Of a stretch of 17,443 nucleotides of DNA, positions 1 through 6,538 are shown piece by piece. The DNA is from an uncultured Campylobacter sp. (GTDB lineage Bacteria > Campylobacterota > Campylobacteria > Campylobacterales > Campylobacteraceae). The stretch covers positions 1 through 17,443 of the forward strand of contig NZ_CALIJA010000081.1 of the NCBI RefSeq assembly GCF_938017615.1, given 5' to 3'. Within the stretch, counting starts at the first letter, position 1. Every line of letters starts with the position of its first letter. The notes below the pieces were generated by a model. The model was not told where the DNA came from, made no database searches, and was given only the letters and a program-made list of their open reading frames with translations. A program made the translations under genes and the position numbers.

Positions 1-379
1 CGCTGCTCTTTTTGTAGATTTTTTCTAGGCGGCGGGCTTTGGCGTCGTAGTTTTGGCTCACTTCATATTCGTAGCGCGGCGCGGCGCCGCCCTCTGTTTT
101 ATAACTCGTCTTTTGCAGACAAATTTTATCCGTTCGCGCTTTGAAATTTGATGTCGTTTCGTGCGTCTCGCCCGTCTCGGTTGCGCCCGCAGGCATCGCA
201 AGCGCTAACGTCGCCGCTAAAATAGAGCCTGCCAAAACTGCCGCTCGCACTCGAAGCTTGTCTGCCGAAACCGCCGCCTGCGCCCCAAAAGCGCCCGCCG
301 AAATAATCGCTCGCGCTTTTAAATTTGCCGCCGCAAAATCTGCCGCACCCTCGGGTGAAATTTTAAAAACACCTCTCAT
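1..379 (-). CDS. Secreted repeat protein, N-terminal part (paralogue of the 1154-2389 gene), cut by left edge
   Basis: Translating the minus strand from ATG at 379 gives an open frame with no stop to the window edge (126 codons). The ATG has a strong Shine-Dalgarno (AAAAGGAG, 5 nt spacing). Residues 1-43 are Ala-rich and look added on. A signal-peptide-like segment follows (KLRVRAAVLAGSILAATLA, then AMPAGA before TETGE), so export is likely. An internal GTG just before this segment is an alternative start that would give a normal-length signal peptide. The last visible residues (YEYEVSQNYDAKARRLEKIY) resemble the N-terminus of the 411-residue protein at 1154-2389 (YEYMVQSMSY, then YDAAARKLEQV), suggesting paralogy. 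It starts 33 nt after the 413-841 gene and is probably co-transcribed with it. No known family is recognised; the function is unknown. Confidence 0.65.
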   Translation of the reverse strand, partial: MRGVFKISPEGAADFAAANLKARAIISAGAFGAQAAVSADKLRVRAAVLAGSILAATLALAMPAGATETGETHETTSNFKARTDKICLQKTSYKTEGGAAPRYEYEVSQNYDAKARRLEKIYKKSS

Positions 380-412
380 GACCGCTCCTTTTATCTGAAT
401 TTTAAATCGCGT

Positions 413-841
413 CTACCGCTTTATATCCTCGCTCGAAAAAGCTCTCTCGCCTTCGTAAATTTTCTCATAGCGACTTAGCTTGCCCTCTTTGAAATAGCCG
501 ATGAAATAGGCCGCCGATTTTTCGGCCTGCTCTTGCGAAATTTCATCGTAGAGGCGGGCGGGCCCCTTTGATTTTTGTTTATGCAGGCACGAACAGCTGC
601 GAAAATAGCGCCTTTTGGTTTTAAAATTTTGCGCCTCGTCGGCCTGCTCGTCTGCGCGCTTTGCTGCGTTTATTTCGCTACTCTGATTGTCTGCGGGCGT
701 CCGATCATCTCTCCCGCCGCCCTGCATTGTTTGTTTTTGTCCGCTTGCTGCGCCGTGATCTTGCGCCTCTACGGCGCCGAAACAGATACTCGCCGAGATT
801 AAAGCCGAAATAGCCACTCTTGTCGCTTTGATTAAAACCAT
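413..841 (-). CDS. Small secreted protein of unknown function with low-complexity centre
   Basis: This 142-residue protein begins with a convincing signal peptide (about residues 1-26, ending AVEA before QDHG), so it is probably periplasmic. Residues 27-75 are low complexity (Gly, Gln, Asp, Ala, Lys). Residues 81-87 hold a CSC pair (RSCSCLH). The C-terminal part (about 95-132) is a more ordinary segment ending in YFKEGKLSRYEKIYEGE and is probably the folded portion. The start has a modest ribosome site (AAAGG, 7 nt spacing). It lies upstream of, and 33 nt from, the truncated secreted gene at the window edge, which suggests one transcript. No family is recognised. A plus-strand ORF at 575-802 lies opposite it and has no ribosome site, so it is taken as a shadow. 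Confidence 0.6.
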   Translation of the reverse strand: MVLIKATRVAISALISASICFGAVEAQDHGAASGQKQTMQGGGRDDRTPADNQSSEINAAKRADEQADEAQNFKTKRRYFRSCSCLHKQKSKGPARLYDEISQEQAEKSAAYFIGYFKEGKLSRYEKIYEGERAFSSEDIKR

Positions 842-939
842 TTTTCAACCTTTTCTTTTGCCGCCGCTACGTGCGGAGCTGCCGCCGCGTAGGATTTAAA
901 TTTTAAAATTTACACGTCGCACGAAACATCCGCGCCGTT

Positions 940-1120
940 AAATTTAACTGTAAAGCTCGTGTGACGCCGTGCTAGCTAAATTTAATCGCGGCACTCGCAC
1001 GAATATTGCTCGTCCGCTAAATTTAACCGCAAAGCTCGCGCAGCGCCGCGTCCGCATAAATACCTCCGCGTCTGCTAAATTTAACCGCGACGTTCGCGCA
1101 AGGCCGCGCAGGTAAAATTT
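940..1120. repeat. Diverged direct repeats centred on CTAAATTTAA
   Basis: The 312-nt gap between the 413-841 and 1154-2389 genes holds no credible ORF. It is mostly imperfect copies of a unit with core GCTAAATTTAACCGC followed by a GC-rich tail (AAGCTCGCGCAGCGCCGCG or close). AAATTT cores begin at 940, 978, 1019, 1077 and 1115, giving spacings of 38, 41, 58 and 38. Further AAATTT words lie at 898, 907 and 1128, so the gap has eight. Copies at 1019 and 1077 are the most alike. The unit is too irregular and its intervals too variable for CRISPR. Confidence 0.65.
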
Positions 1121-1137
1121 AGCCGCGAAATTTTACC
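1111..1137. terminator. Perfect 10-bp inverted repeat downstream of the 411-residue gene
   Basis: GGTAAAATTT and AAATTTTACC form a perfect 10-bp stem around a 7-nt loop, 17 nt past the stop of the minus-strand gene ending at 1154. Its position suits a transcription end or an mRNA 3' stabiliser. The stem is AT-rich and no T tract follows, so it is not a classical intrinsic terminator. It may equally be a by-product of the AAATTT repeats around it. Confidence 0.35.
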
Positions 1138-1153
1138 GACGCATCTTCAAACG

Positions 1154-2389
1154 CTACTTTATCTTTTTATATTTCCACGTCTGCTCCGTTATGAGCTCGA
1201 GTTTGCCGTCTTTAAGCTTAAATTCCTTAAAGCTCGTTATCGCGTAGGCGCTAGGCATCTCAAACATCATCAGCGCGGCTCCGTATCCCACGCTATCTGA
1301 TGGGATTTGGGTATCGTAAGTGGCCTCCGAGCGCCCGGTTTGCACCCATTTGCCGCTCGCGTCAAGCTTGTAGATATCCATCGCGGTATTGCTGCCGCGC
1401 TCGTCGTAGCTATAGGCGTATTTGCCGCTACTAGAATTTGATTCAAAGCTTTGCACGAGCGGGCGCTCGCCCGATTTGTCGTAAATTTCGCCGTTTGAGT
1501 AGCTTTTGACCCAATCTTTAAGTTGTTCGTCCCACAGATACGAGGTCATATTAAGATCTGCGCCCTTCTTGATAGCGGTCTGTTTGCTCATATTATCCCA
1601 CGCGCCCTTCTCGTCGTTCCAGATGAAGCTCGTAACGACCTCCTCGCCCTTTGCGGCATCCAGCTCGTGCTTGCTCATCGTCGCGTTTTGCCACGCGCCG
1701 TTTTGGAAAGTACTGCGGATCTGCTCGTAGCTGCCGTTTCGATCGCCGTTAAGCATCTCTCGCTCGCTGTTTTGCCATGCGCCGTTTGCAAACTCATAGG
1801 TTACGTATCCGCTCATCTCTCCTGAGCCGTCGTAAAAAATTTCTGTCTTATCTTTGGGCTGCCAGCTCTTGCCGTCCCATTTGAAGCTTATCGTAAGCTC
1901 CTCCTTATCCCACGCGTTTTTTACGGATCTATTCATGCTCTCTTTTTGCCATTTACCCTTTACAAACTTATATCGCACATCCTGCGTCGCGTTACCGTCA
2001 TAGCTGGAGACGGTTTTGCTCGCATTGCGCGTGCCGTCATCCGCTATCGAATTCGTTTCGCGCGTCGTGACGTTACCCTTCACGCTTTCCGTATAGTCCT
2101 CTATTTTTTTCCACTTGCCGCTTTTAAGATCGAGGCTAAATACTTCAAATTTAACCATTCCCCCCTTTTCGTCAAAGTAGCTGATCTCTTTGTAGCTAGA
2201 GCCTAGGCCGTCCGAGGAGTTCGTATCTCTTACCTGCTCTAGCTTGCGCGCCGCAGCGTCGTAGCTTAGATGCGTGCTCTCCTTGCGCTCTCCGAGTGAG
2301 CTGTAGCTCATACTTTGCACCATATACTCATACTCCTTGGCAAACGCCGCCGCACAGAGCAGCGCAAGTATCGTAGCGAGCTTTTTCAT
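1154..2389 (-). CDS. Secreted Trp-repeat protein of unknown function
   Basis: This 411-residue protein has a clear signal peptide (MKKLATILALLCAAAFA, then KEYEY), so it is exported to the periplasm or cell surface. The mature part is built from about eight repeats of roughly 30-45 residues, each marked by a G-x-W type turn: SGKWKK, KGKWQK, GKSWQPK, NGAWQN (twice), KGAWDN, LKDWVK, SGKWVQ. Between them alternate strands of the type YxFxNG, and SYD or YDxSG turns, as in beta-rich YD-like or propeller-like proteins. No Cys remains in the mature chain. It starts from ATG with a strong ribosome site (AAGGAGAGAGG) behind a TATAAT box. Its N-terminus resembles the truncated gene at 1-379. No enzymatic motif is visible; a surface-binding or structural role is only a guess. 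Confidence 0.8.
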   Translation of the reverse strand: MKKLATILALLCAAAFAKEYEYMVQSMSYSSLGERKESTHLSYDAAARKLEQVRDTNSSDGLGSSYKEISYFDEKGGMVKFEVFSLDLKSGKWKKIEDYTESVKGNVTTRETNSIADDGTRNASKTVSSYDGNATQDVRYKFVKGKWQKESMNRSVKNAWDKEELTISFKWDGKSWQPKDKTEIFYDGSGEMSGYVTYEFANGAWQNSEREMLNGDRNGSYEQIRSTFQNGAWQNATMSKHELDAAKGEEVVTSFIWNDEKGAWDNMSKQTAIKKGADLNMTSYLWDEQLKDWVKSYSNGEIYDKSGERPLVQSFESNSSSGKYAYSYDERGSNTAMDIYKLDASGKWVQTGRSEATYDTQIPSDSVGYGAALMMFEMPSAYAITSFKEFKLKDGKLELITEQTWKYKKIK

Positions 2390-2416
2390 CCTCTCTCCTT
2401 GGAAAAATTTTTGATA

Positions 2417-2422
2417 ATTATA
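2417..2422 (-). promoter_or_regulatory. Probable sigma70 -10 box for the 1154-2389 gene
   Basis: On the minus strand TATAAT lies 27 nt upstream of the start codon at 2389, preceded by a T/A-rich tract (GTTTTTATATACGAATAT). This fits the Campylobacter sigma70 pattern of a strong -10 with periodic T-rich DNA instead of a -35 box. It implies a short leader that includes the AAGGAGAGAGG ribosome site. Confidence 0.6.
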
Positions 2423-2781
2423 TAATATTCGTATATAAAAACGGATAAAATTTCGGCGCGCGGCTAAATTTAAAAAACTCTGGCTTTGAGGCGGCGTCAG
2501 CGGAATTTTACGTCGCCAAACGGCTGGAATTTTAGCAATATTTAGATCTGATTTTGTGTTAGTTGTCGATAGAATTTATGCGAAATAGAATTGCGTGCGA
2601 GCTTCTGCTAAATTTTAAACAGATCTAGAGCTGATTTATATCAAAGCTTCACTGCGTGCCGTTAGCGATAAAATTCTACGTCATAAAATTTTAAATTCAC
2701 GCGCAGATCCGTTTGAGGAGATAAAAATGCAACACTAAATTTTTGGTAGCTAAAAATTTCAAATAATGCCGATTTTTCAAA
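2423..2781. other. Intergenic stretch without a gene
   Basis: Between the -10 box of the 411-residue gene and the terminator of the 233-residue gene no ORF with a ribosome site is seen on either strand. The DNA alternates GC-rich bits with GGAATTTTA, TAAATTTTA and AAAATTTTAAATT words. No tRNA or other RNA gene is recognisable. Confidence 0.5.
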
Positions 2782-2804
2782 AGTGCCGCTGGTTAAGCGA
2801 CACT
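2782..2804 (-). terminator. Intrinsic terminator of the 233-residue secreted protein gene
   Basis: On the minus strand AGTGTCGCT, loop TAACC and AGCGGCACT form a 9-bp stem (one G-U pair) followed at once by TTTTGAAAAAT. The hairpin begins inside the stop codon of the gene (TAG at 2805-2803), so the transcript ends directly after the coding region. The T tract is short and interrupted. Confidence 0.6.
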
Positions 2805-3504
2805 AATCGCAGAAGCGCTTATCCGCGTTATTTGCTTTGCGCTTGGCTAGGAAGTCCGCCTTTTTAGCGGGGTCTGCGAAAAACTCGTCCTGCCTAAGTA
2901 GCGCGGCGTCCATTTTGTCCTCGGCTGCCTTGAGCGCGGCGGCGCGATCTGCGAAGTGAGATGGAAATTTCTCATCAAATATCGCTTTATACGGGTGTGC
3001 CTTGACCCAGTCTCTTGCGCGTGCCGCCGCATCGCGCTGTTTAGCGAGATCGCAGAATGCGTATGGATTTACCACGTTGCCGACGAGCTGTAAAAACGCC
3101 GCGTTCGCGGACTCGGTCTGGCGAAACATCTCGTCCTTGATGTCAATGACGCGAGCGAAGGTTAGGAATCGATTTTTGCCTGCGTAGAACCAAAACACCG
3201 CGTCGTCCTTAAGCCCCAGATCATAAGCGCGCGCCGCGACCGTCATCAGCGTGGTCGGAGCGACCATATCCGGGGCATCTTCGATGATTTTGATCGCCTT
3301 TTTTAGGCTCGCCACGTTGTTTTTCATCAGCAGATCGTCGATCAGCTCGTAAACATGCACGTATTCGGGCTTACCATCCTTGGCCGAATAAAACGGCGAA
3401 ATATAGATGTCGATCGAAGTGATTTTTTCTACCTTATCCTCACCCTGGGCGCTCAAAGTCGCAGCCGCCGCCGCACAGAGCAGTAGTGAACGAAATTTTT
3501 TCAT
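2803..3504 (-). CDS. Secreted helical protein of unknown function
   Basis: This 233-residue protein starts with a signal peptide (MKKFRSLLLCAAAAATLSA, then QGEDKVEK). The mature part has an N-terminal strand-rich stretch (ITSIDIYISPFYSAKDGK). The rest is largely helical, including AARAYDLGLKDDAVFWFYAG, which reads like one TPR or Sel1-like helical hairpin. The C-terminus is charged and Ala/Lys-rich, ending RFCD. Two Cys remain in the mature chain (in AFCDLA and RFCD) and could form a disulfide. It is a single-gene unit: its own TATAAT promoter, a GAAGGAGAGACC ribosome site and a terminator overlapping the stop. The leader closely resembles that of the 1154-2389 gene. No family is recognised with confidence. 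Confidence 0.75.
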   Translation of the reverse strand: MKKFRSLLLCAAAAATLSAQGEDKVEKITSIDIYISPFYSAKDGKPEYVHVYELIDDLLMKNNVASLKKAIKIIEDAPDMVAPTTLMTVAARAYDLGLKDDAVFWFYAGKNRFLTFARVIDIKDEMFRQTESANAAFLQLVGNVVNPYAFCDLAKQRDAAARARDWVKAHPYKAIFDEKFPSHFADRAAALKAAEDKMDAALLRQDEFFADPAKKADFLAKRKANNADKRFCD

Positions 3505-3543
3505 GGTCTCTCCTTCGGTTAAATTTTATAAATTTGCTTCGTA

Positions 3544-3549
3544 ATTATA
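3544..3549 (-). promoter_or_regulatory. Probable sigma70 -10 box for the 2803-3504 gene
   Basis: On the minus strand GGTATAATTAC lies 39 nt upstream of the start codon, after a T/A-rich run (TTCTTAAATTTCAAGG). The TATAAT hexamer is a perfect consensus. The transcript would have a leader of about 30 nt carrying the GAAGGAGAG ribosome site. Confidence 0.6.
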
Positions 3550-3742
3550 CCTTGAAATTTAAGAACGCGAGCTTGATTTTTAACGAATATATTTTTGCGG
3601 AATTTTAATTTTTGCGGCGGCTCTATTTTCTTTTGATTCGGCTTCAGCGCGACGCTTTACGCGGCTAAATTTAAGCGCCGCTAGTCGTAAAATTTAGCTC
3701 ATAATTTAGATCGCTTAGAGCGCACAAAATCGCTCGAAGCGC

Positions 3743-3810
3743 TATCAAAATTTTAGAATCTTGCGCATCAAAATTTTAAGATTCCGTTCATCTTGAAATT
3801 TTAAAATTCC
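3743..3810. repeat. Three imperfect copies of an AAAATTTTA unit, period 23-25 bp
   Basis: Copies read TATCAAAATTTTAGAATC, CATCAAAATTTTAAGATTC and CTTGAAATTTTAAAATTCC. They are noncoding and lie downstream of the minus-strand transglutaminase gene. The last copy supplies one arm of the terminator at 3803-3834. Confidence 0.5.
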
Positions 3811-3837
3811 ACGCCAAATAAAGCGCGGAATTTTTTT
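3803..3837 (-). terminator. Rho-independent terminator, best on minus strand, for the transglutaminase gene
   Basis: Arms AAAATTCCACGC (3803-3814) and GCGCGGAATTTT (3823-3834) enclose an 8-nt loop. In plus-strand RNA position 9 of the stem is an A-C mismatch. In minus-strand RNA the same position is a G-U pair, so all 12 positions pair there. The stem ends in a U tract on either strand. It lies about 140 nt past the stop of the minus-strand gene ending at 3975. Confidence 0.5.
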
Positions 3838-3974
3838 CCAATGCAGACGCGGCGACACGCAGATTAGGCGCGCTTTTACACATCCGCCCAAAGTCGTCTA
3901 GCGGGAAGCCTCTCTTGTATACCTACTCAAAAAGCTCAAGTAGTTCGACGTGCCGCATAGCAAGACGCGAACCG

Positions 3975-5030
3975 CTACAACTCTTTCGATCTGTAATCGT
4001 AGCTGAAATCTTTCGGCGAGTAATAATTAAGCGTGTTGCCGTCCACTTCGCCGTAAGGATAGCCGAAATTATTGATCGGAAACTGCGCTGGGCGTGGGCT
4101 GAGCGTGAAGTCTCTGCCGTAGTTAAAGCCGATCCAGCACATCTCCCAGTTGCCGAATAAATACTCGCGAATTTTAGCGAGCTTGCTGTCGTCATTGCTT
4201 AGCTTCTCGCCCAATCGCACCTTTGTAACGTCCGCGGGATCGACCGGGATCCAGCCATAGCCTTTTAGATAAAATTCCGCTCTGCAGTGCTGCGCGCCCG
4301 AAATTTCAAGCGCACCGCCACTTAGGGCGCCCATGACGCCCATTTCAGGAGAAAATTTCTGCGCTGCGCCCGTGCGGATGCCGTAAATAGCACGCGCAGG
4401 AATGCCAGCTGCCCTGCAGAGCGTGACGAACACGCTATTAATATCGGCGCATTTGCCGCTTAGCTTGCCGCTGCTTAAAATCGTCGCTGCGTCGCCGCTG
4501 CCGCATGCGATCACGCTATTATCGCGGCTCATATTTTTTGCGACCCACTCGTAGATCGCGCGCGCCTTTTCCAGATCGCCTTTAAGCGAGCCGGTGATCT
4601 CGTCTGATTTTTGTTTCGCAGCGCCTTCTACCGGAATTAGCTTTGAAGGCTTTAAAAACTCCTCGATCTCGGGGCTCAAGCGCTTATTTTCATTAAAGCT
4701 TACCTTGCTAAAATCGGTATTTCGCTCCGAAATTTCAATATCGAAGCTAAGCTCAAAATAATCATCCTCTTCGCCTACGACACCTTGCTCGCCGTATTTG
4801 CCAAAGCCCGCTCTTGCCTCTTTATCGGGTGCGAAGCGCGCGTAGTACGTGCTTATATGATCTCCGCAGATAGCCGACTCTTGCGCATTTGAGCGGGCAT
4901 GATATTCGCCCAGCAACCTTTGATACGGCTCTTGCAGCACTAACGGCAGCCAAAGCCGCACCTCTGCGCCACCACTTGAAATTTCGTGATTAAACCTGAG
5001 GCTAAATTTTCTCGTTTTTGCTTCTTGCAT
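3975..5030 (-). CDS. Transglutaminase-like cysteine protein
   Basis: This 351-residue protein belongs to the bacterial transglutaminase-like (papain-fold) superfamily, COG1305 type. The core spans about residues 150-270: KARAIYEWVAKNM, then Cys194 in SGKCADINSVFVTLCRAAGIPAR, His248 in AQHCRAEFYL, and Asp264 in GWIPVDPADV. These are the Cys-His-Asp triad in standard order and spacing. Members of this superfamily are proteases, peptide amidases or protein cross-linkers; the substrate here cannot be told. The N-terminal 140 residues are strand-rich (LRFNHEISSGGAEVRLWLPL) as in relatives with an immunoglobulin-like leading domain. No signal peptide is present from this start, which has a good ribosome site (AAAGGAG, 7 nt spacing). 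A cytoplasmic site is therefore likely, though many relatives are exported. It diverges from cmoB. Confidence 0.85.
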   Translation of the reverse strand: MQEAKTRKFSLRFNHEISSGGAEVRLWLPLVLQEPYQRLLGEYHARSNAQESAICGDHISTYYARFAPDKEARAGFGKYGEQGVVGEEDDYFELSFDIEISERNTDFSKVSFNENKRLSPEIEEFLKPSKLIPVEGAAKQKSDEITGSLKGDLEKARAIYEWVAKNMSRDNSVIACGSGDAATILSSGKLSGKCADINSVFVTLCRAAGIPARAIYGIRTGAAQKFSPEMGVMGALSGGALEISGAQHCRAEFYLKGYGWIPVDPADVTKVRLGEKLSNDDSKLAKIREYLFGNWEMCWIGFNYGRDFTLSPRPAQFPINNFGYPYGEVDGNTLNYYSPKDFSYDYRSKEL

Positions 5031-5060
5031 TTTTTGCTCCTTTGCTTGAATTGCAAGTCG

Positions 5061-5066
5061 ATTTTA
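5061..5066 (-). promoter_or_regulatory. Candidate -10 box for the transglutaminase-like gene
   Basis: On the minus strand GATAAAATCG, 30 nt upstream of the start at 5030, matches the TAAAAT variant of the -10 box. The divergent spacer to cmoB is only 107 nt, so both promoters must lie here. Confidence 0.4.
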
Positions 5067-5101
5067 TCTCTTTGCGCCTTAAAATGGATAAAATTTTATG
5101 T

Positions 5102-5107
5102 TAAAAT
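5102..5107 (+). promoter_or_regulatory. Candidate -10 box for cmoB
   Basis: TTAAAATGG follows an AT-rich run (GGATAAAATTTTATG) and lies 30 nt before the cmoB start. An upstream TAAAAT near 5089 is an alternative. Confidence 0.4.
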
Positions 5108-5137
5108 GGCGCTAAATTTGAAATTTTAGGATTAAAA

Positions 5138-6031
5138 ATGGATCTGCAAAAAATCAGAGACGAGAACTTTAAAAAGCTGCAAAGCGGGCAAAACCGCGAA
5201 ATTTTAAGCGCGATCGAGGCGCTACAAATAGACGAGTGCGGCTGCGAGTGCGGCGACGTCGTGCGCGCAAGCTTTAGCGCTAGCGCGGAGCAGAGAGATG
5301 AAATTTTGCGTATCGCGCGAGCGCTAAAGCCGTGGCGCAAGGGGCCTTTTGCGCTGAATGATCTTTTTATCGACGCCGAGTGGCGAAGCTTCGTGAAATT
5401 TAACCTGCTGCGGCCGTTTTTAGATCTGAGCGGCAAAACCGTCGCCGACGTGGGCTGCAACAACGGCTACTATATGTTTCGCGCAAGCGCTCTAAAGCCT
5501 GCGCGGCTAGTGGGGTTTGACCCGAGCGCGCTATTTTATCTGCAGTTTCGCTTCATCGAGAAATTCCTCCGCAGCGGCGCGAAATTCGAGTTTTTGGGCG
5601 TGGAGCATCTGCCCTTTTACGAGCATAAATTCGACACGATCTTCTGCCTCGGCGTCATCTACCATCGCAGCGATCCCGTAAAGATGCTAAAAGATCTGCG
5701 AGCCTCGCTAAATGCGGGCGGCGAGGTGTTTTTAGACACGATGTATATCGAAGGAGCTGGTGATTTCGCGCTGTGCCCGAAAAACAGCTACTCGAAAATT
5801 TCAAATATCTACTTCGTCCCGACCGTCGGCGCGCTGCAGAATTGGTGCGAGCGAACGAAATTTAGAGATTTTGAAATTTTGGCTCAAAAGCCCACGGATC
5901 CGAACGAACAGCGCAAAACGGAGTGGATCGACGGGCAGAGCCTGGAGAATTTCCTAGACCCTCTCGACGACTCGCGCACGATCGAGGGCTATCCCGCTCC
6001 TAGGCGTATCTACGTGCGGCTTAGGGCGTGA
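5138..6031 (+). CDS. cmoB: tRNA U34 carboxymethyltransferase CmoB
   Basis: CmoB transfers the carboxymethyl group of carboxy-S-adenosylmethionine to 5-hydroxyuridine-34 in tRNA, giving cmo5U. The 297-residue protein matches CmoB along its length: PWRKGPFALNDLFIDAEWRS (about 65-84, with Lys68, Trp82 and Lys87 in places known to bind carboxy-SAM), the nucleotide motif VADVGCNNGYY (about 102-112), GFDPSALFYLQF (126-137), LGVIYHRSDP (171-180), NIYFVPTVGAL (223-233), and the C-terminal TEWIDGQSLENFLDP and EGYPAPRR. A Cys cluster near residues 34-38 (ECGCECGD) is odd but lies in the poorly conserved N-terminal part. The start has an AGGA ribosome site. CmoA, which makes carboxy-SAM, is not in this window. 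Confidence 0.92.
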   Translation: MDLQKIRDENFKKLQSGQNREILSAIEALQIDECGCECGDVVRASFSASAEQRDEILRIARALKPWRKGPFALNDLFIDAEWRSFVKFNLLRPFLDLSGKTVADVGCNNGYYMFRASALKPARLVGFDPSALFYLQFRFIEKFLRSGAKFEFLGVEHLPFYEHKFDTIFCLGVIYHRSDPVKMLKDLRASLNAGGEVFLDTMYIEGAGDFALCPKNSYSKISNIYFVPTVGALQNWCERTKFRDFEILAQKPTDPNEQRKTEWIDGQSLENFLDPLDDSRTIEGYPAPRRIYVRLRA

Positions 6032-6380
6032 TCTGCGCCTTTAAAAACGCGTAAAATTTTACCGAATTTATTCAGATCGCAGGGAAAATTTTGTATTCGA
6101 TGAAATGCGAAATTTAGCTAAATTTAGCGGGCTTGAGCCAGATTAGATCGCACTATAGCGGCTTGGATAAGGCACGGCGGCGCAAATTTTAATTTCGACT
6201 CGTGGATCACGTTTCGCGTCTTGCACGCACGGCGCGGAATTTTGCTAAATTTAATCAAGCGGCGGTAAATTTTAAAATTTTATCTGCGCAGCGCACGCTA
6301 GTGCAGTCATAGTGCGAACGCAGCGCAGAATTTAACGCCCGCAACCGTAAATTAAGCGGCAAATTTCGGCGCCTGCGATG

Positions 6381-6425
6381 CGAGTAAAGTGGTATCAATT
6401 CCGGTGCCCACGAGCAAAGCGGTAT
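6381..6425. repeat. Spaced 15-bp duplication
   Basis: CGAGTAAAGTGGTAT at 6381-6395 and CGAGCAAAGCGGTAT at 6411-6425 match at 13 of 15 positions with a 30-bp offset. It lies just before the decamer array; it may be an older repeat of the same kind. Confidence 0.5.
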
Positions 6426-6443
6426 AAAATTTAGCGCCGAGCA

Positions 6444-6500
6444 GCTTCACACCGCTTCACACCGCTTCACACCGCTTCACACCGCTTCACACCGCTTCAC
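6444..6500. repeat. Perfect 10-bp tandem repeat, 5.7 copies
   Basis: GCTTCACACC is repeated five times without error from 6444, followed by a seventh-tenths copy (GCTTCAC), then TGCTTC. It is noncoding and sits about 40 nt past the stop of the MBL hydrolase gene. Lack of any mismatch points to recent expansion and likely length variation between strains. Confidence 0.9.
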
Positions 6501-6538
6501 TGCTTCTTGCGAGACGAAACGCAGTTAAATTTGAACGA

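Larger units (their letters stand above)
3505..3974. other. Intergenic region with promoter, repeats and terminator, no gene
   Basis: This 470-nt gap holds the promoter of the 233-residue gene (near 3544), AAATTT-rich spacer, a three-copy AAAATTTTA repeat (3743-3810) and a hairpin terminator (3803-3837). From about 3840 to 3974 nothing functional is visible; ORFs entering from 3915 are shadows of the transglutaminase gene end. Confidence 0.5.
6032..6538. other. 507-nt convergent intergenic region without a gene
   Basis: It lies between the ends of cmoB (plus) and the MBL hydrolase gene (minus). A weak GC hairpin (GGCGT, GATCT, GCGCC then TTTAAAA) sits directly at the cmoB stop near 6026-6044 and may end its transcript. 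The rest mixes GC-rich DNA with many AAATTT, AAATTTTAAAATTTTA and GGAATTTT words, a spaced duplication (6381-6425) and a perfect decamer array (6444-6500). No ORF with start signals is seen. Confidence 0.5.

Noticed and set aside
141..398. 85-codon plus-strand ORF near the left edge
   Set aside because: The minus strand here has a longer frame running off the edge, with a good ribosome site, a signal peptide and similarity to the gene at 1154-2389.
575..802. 75-codon plus-strand ORF with hydrophobic stretches
   Set aside because: It is opposite the small secreted protein gene, lacks a ribosome site, and its hydrophobicity mirrors the opposite strand's codons.
3923..4195. 90-codon minus-strand ORF at the end of the transglutaminase gene
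   Set aside because: It overlaps the real gene in another frame and has no start signal or domain.
6444..6500. Decamer array considered as a CRISPR array
   Set aside because: Copies are directly adjacent without spacers, far shorter than CRISPR repeats, and no cas gene is present.
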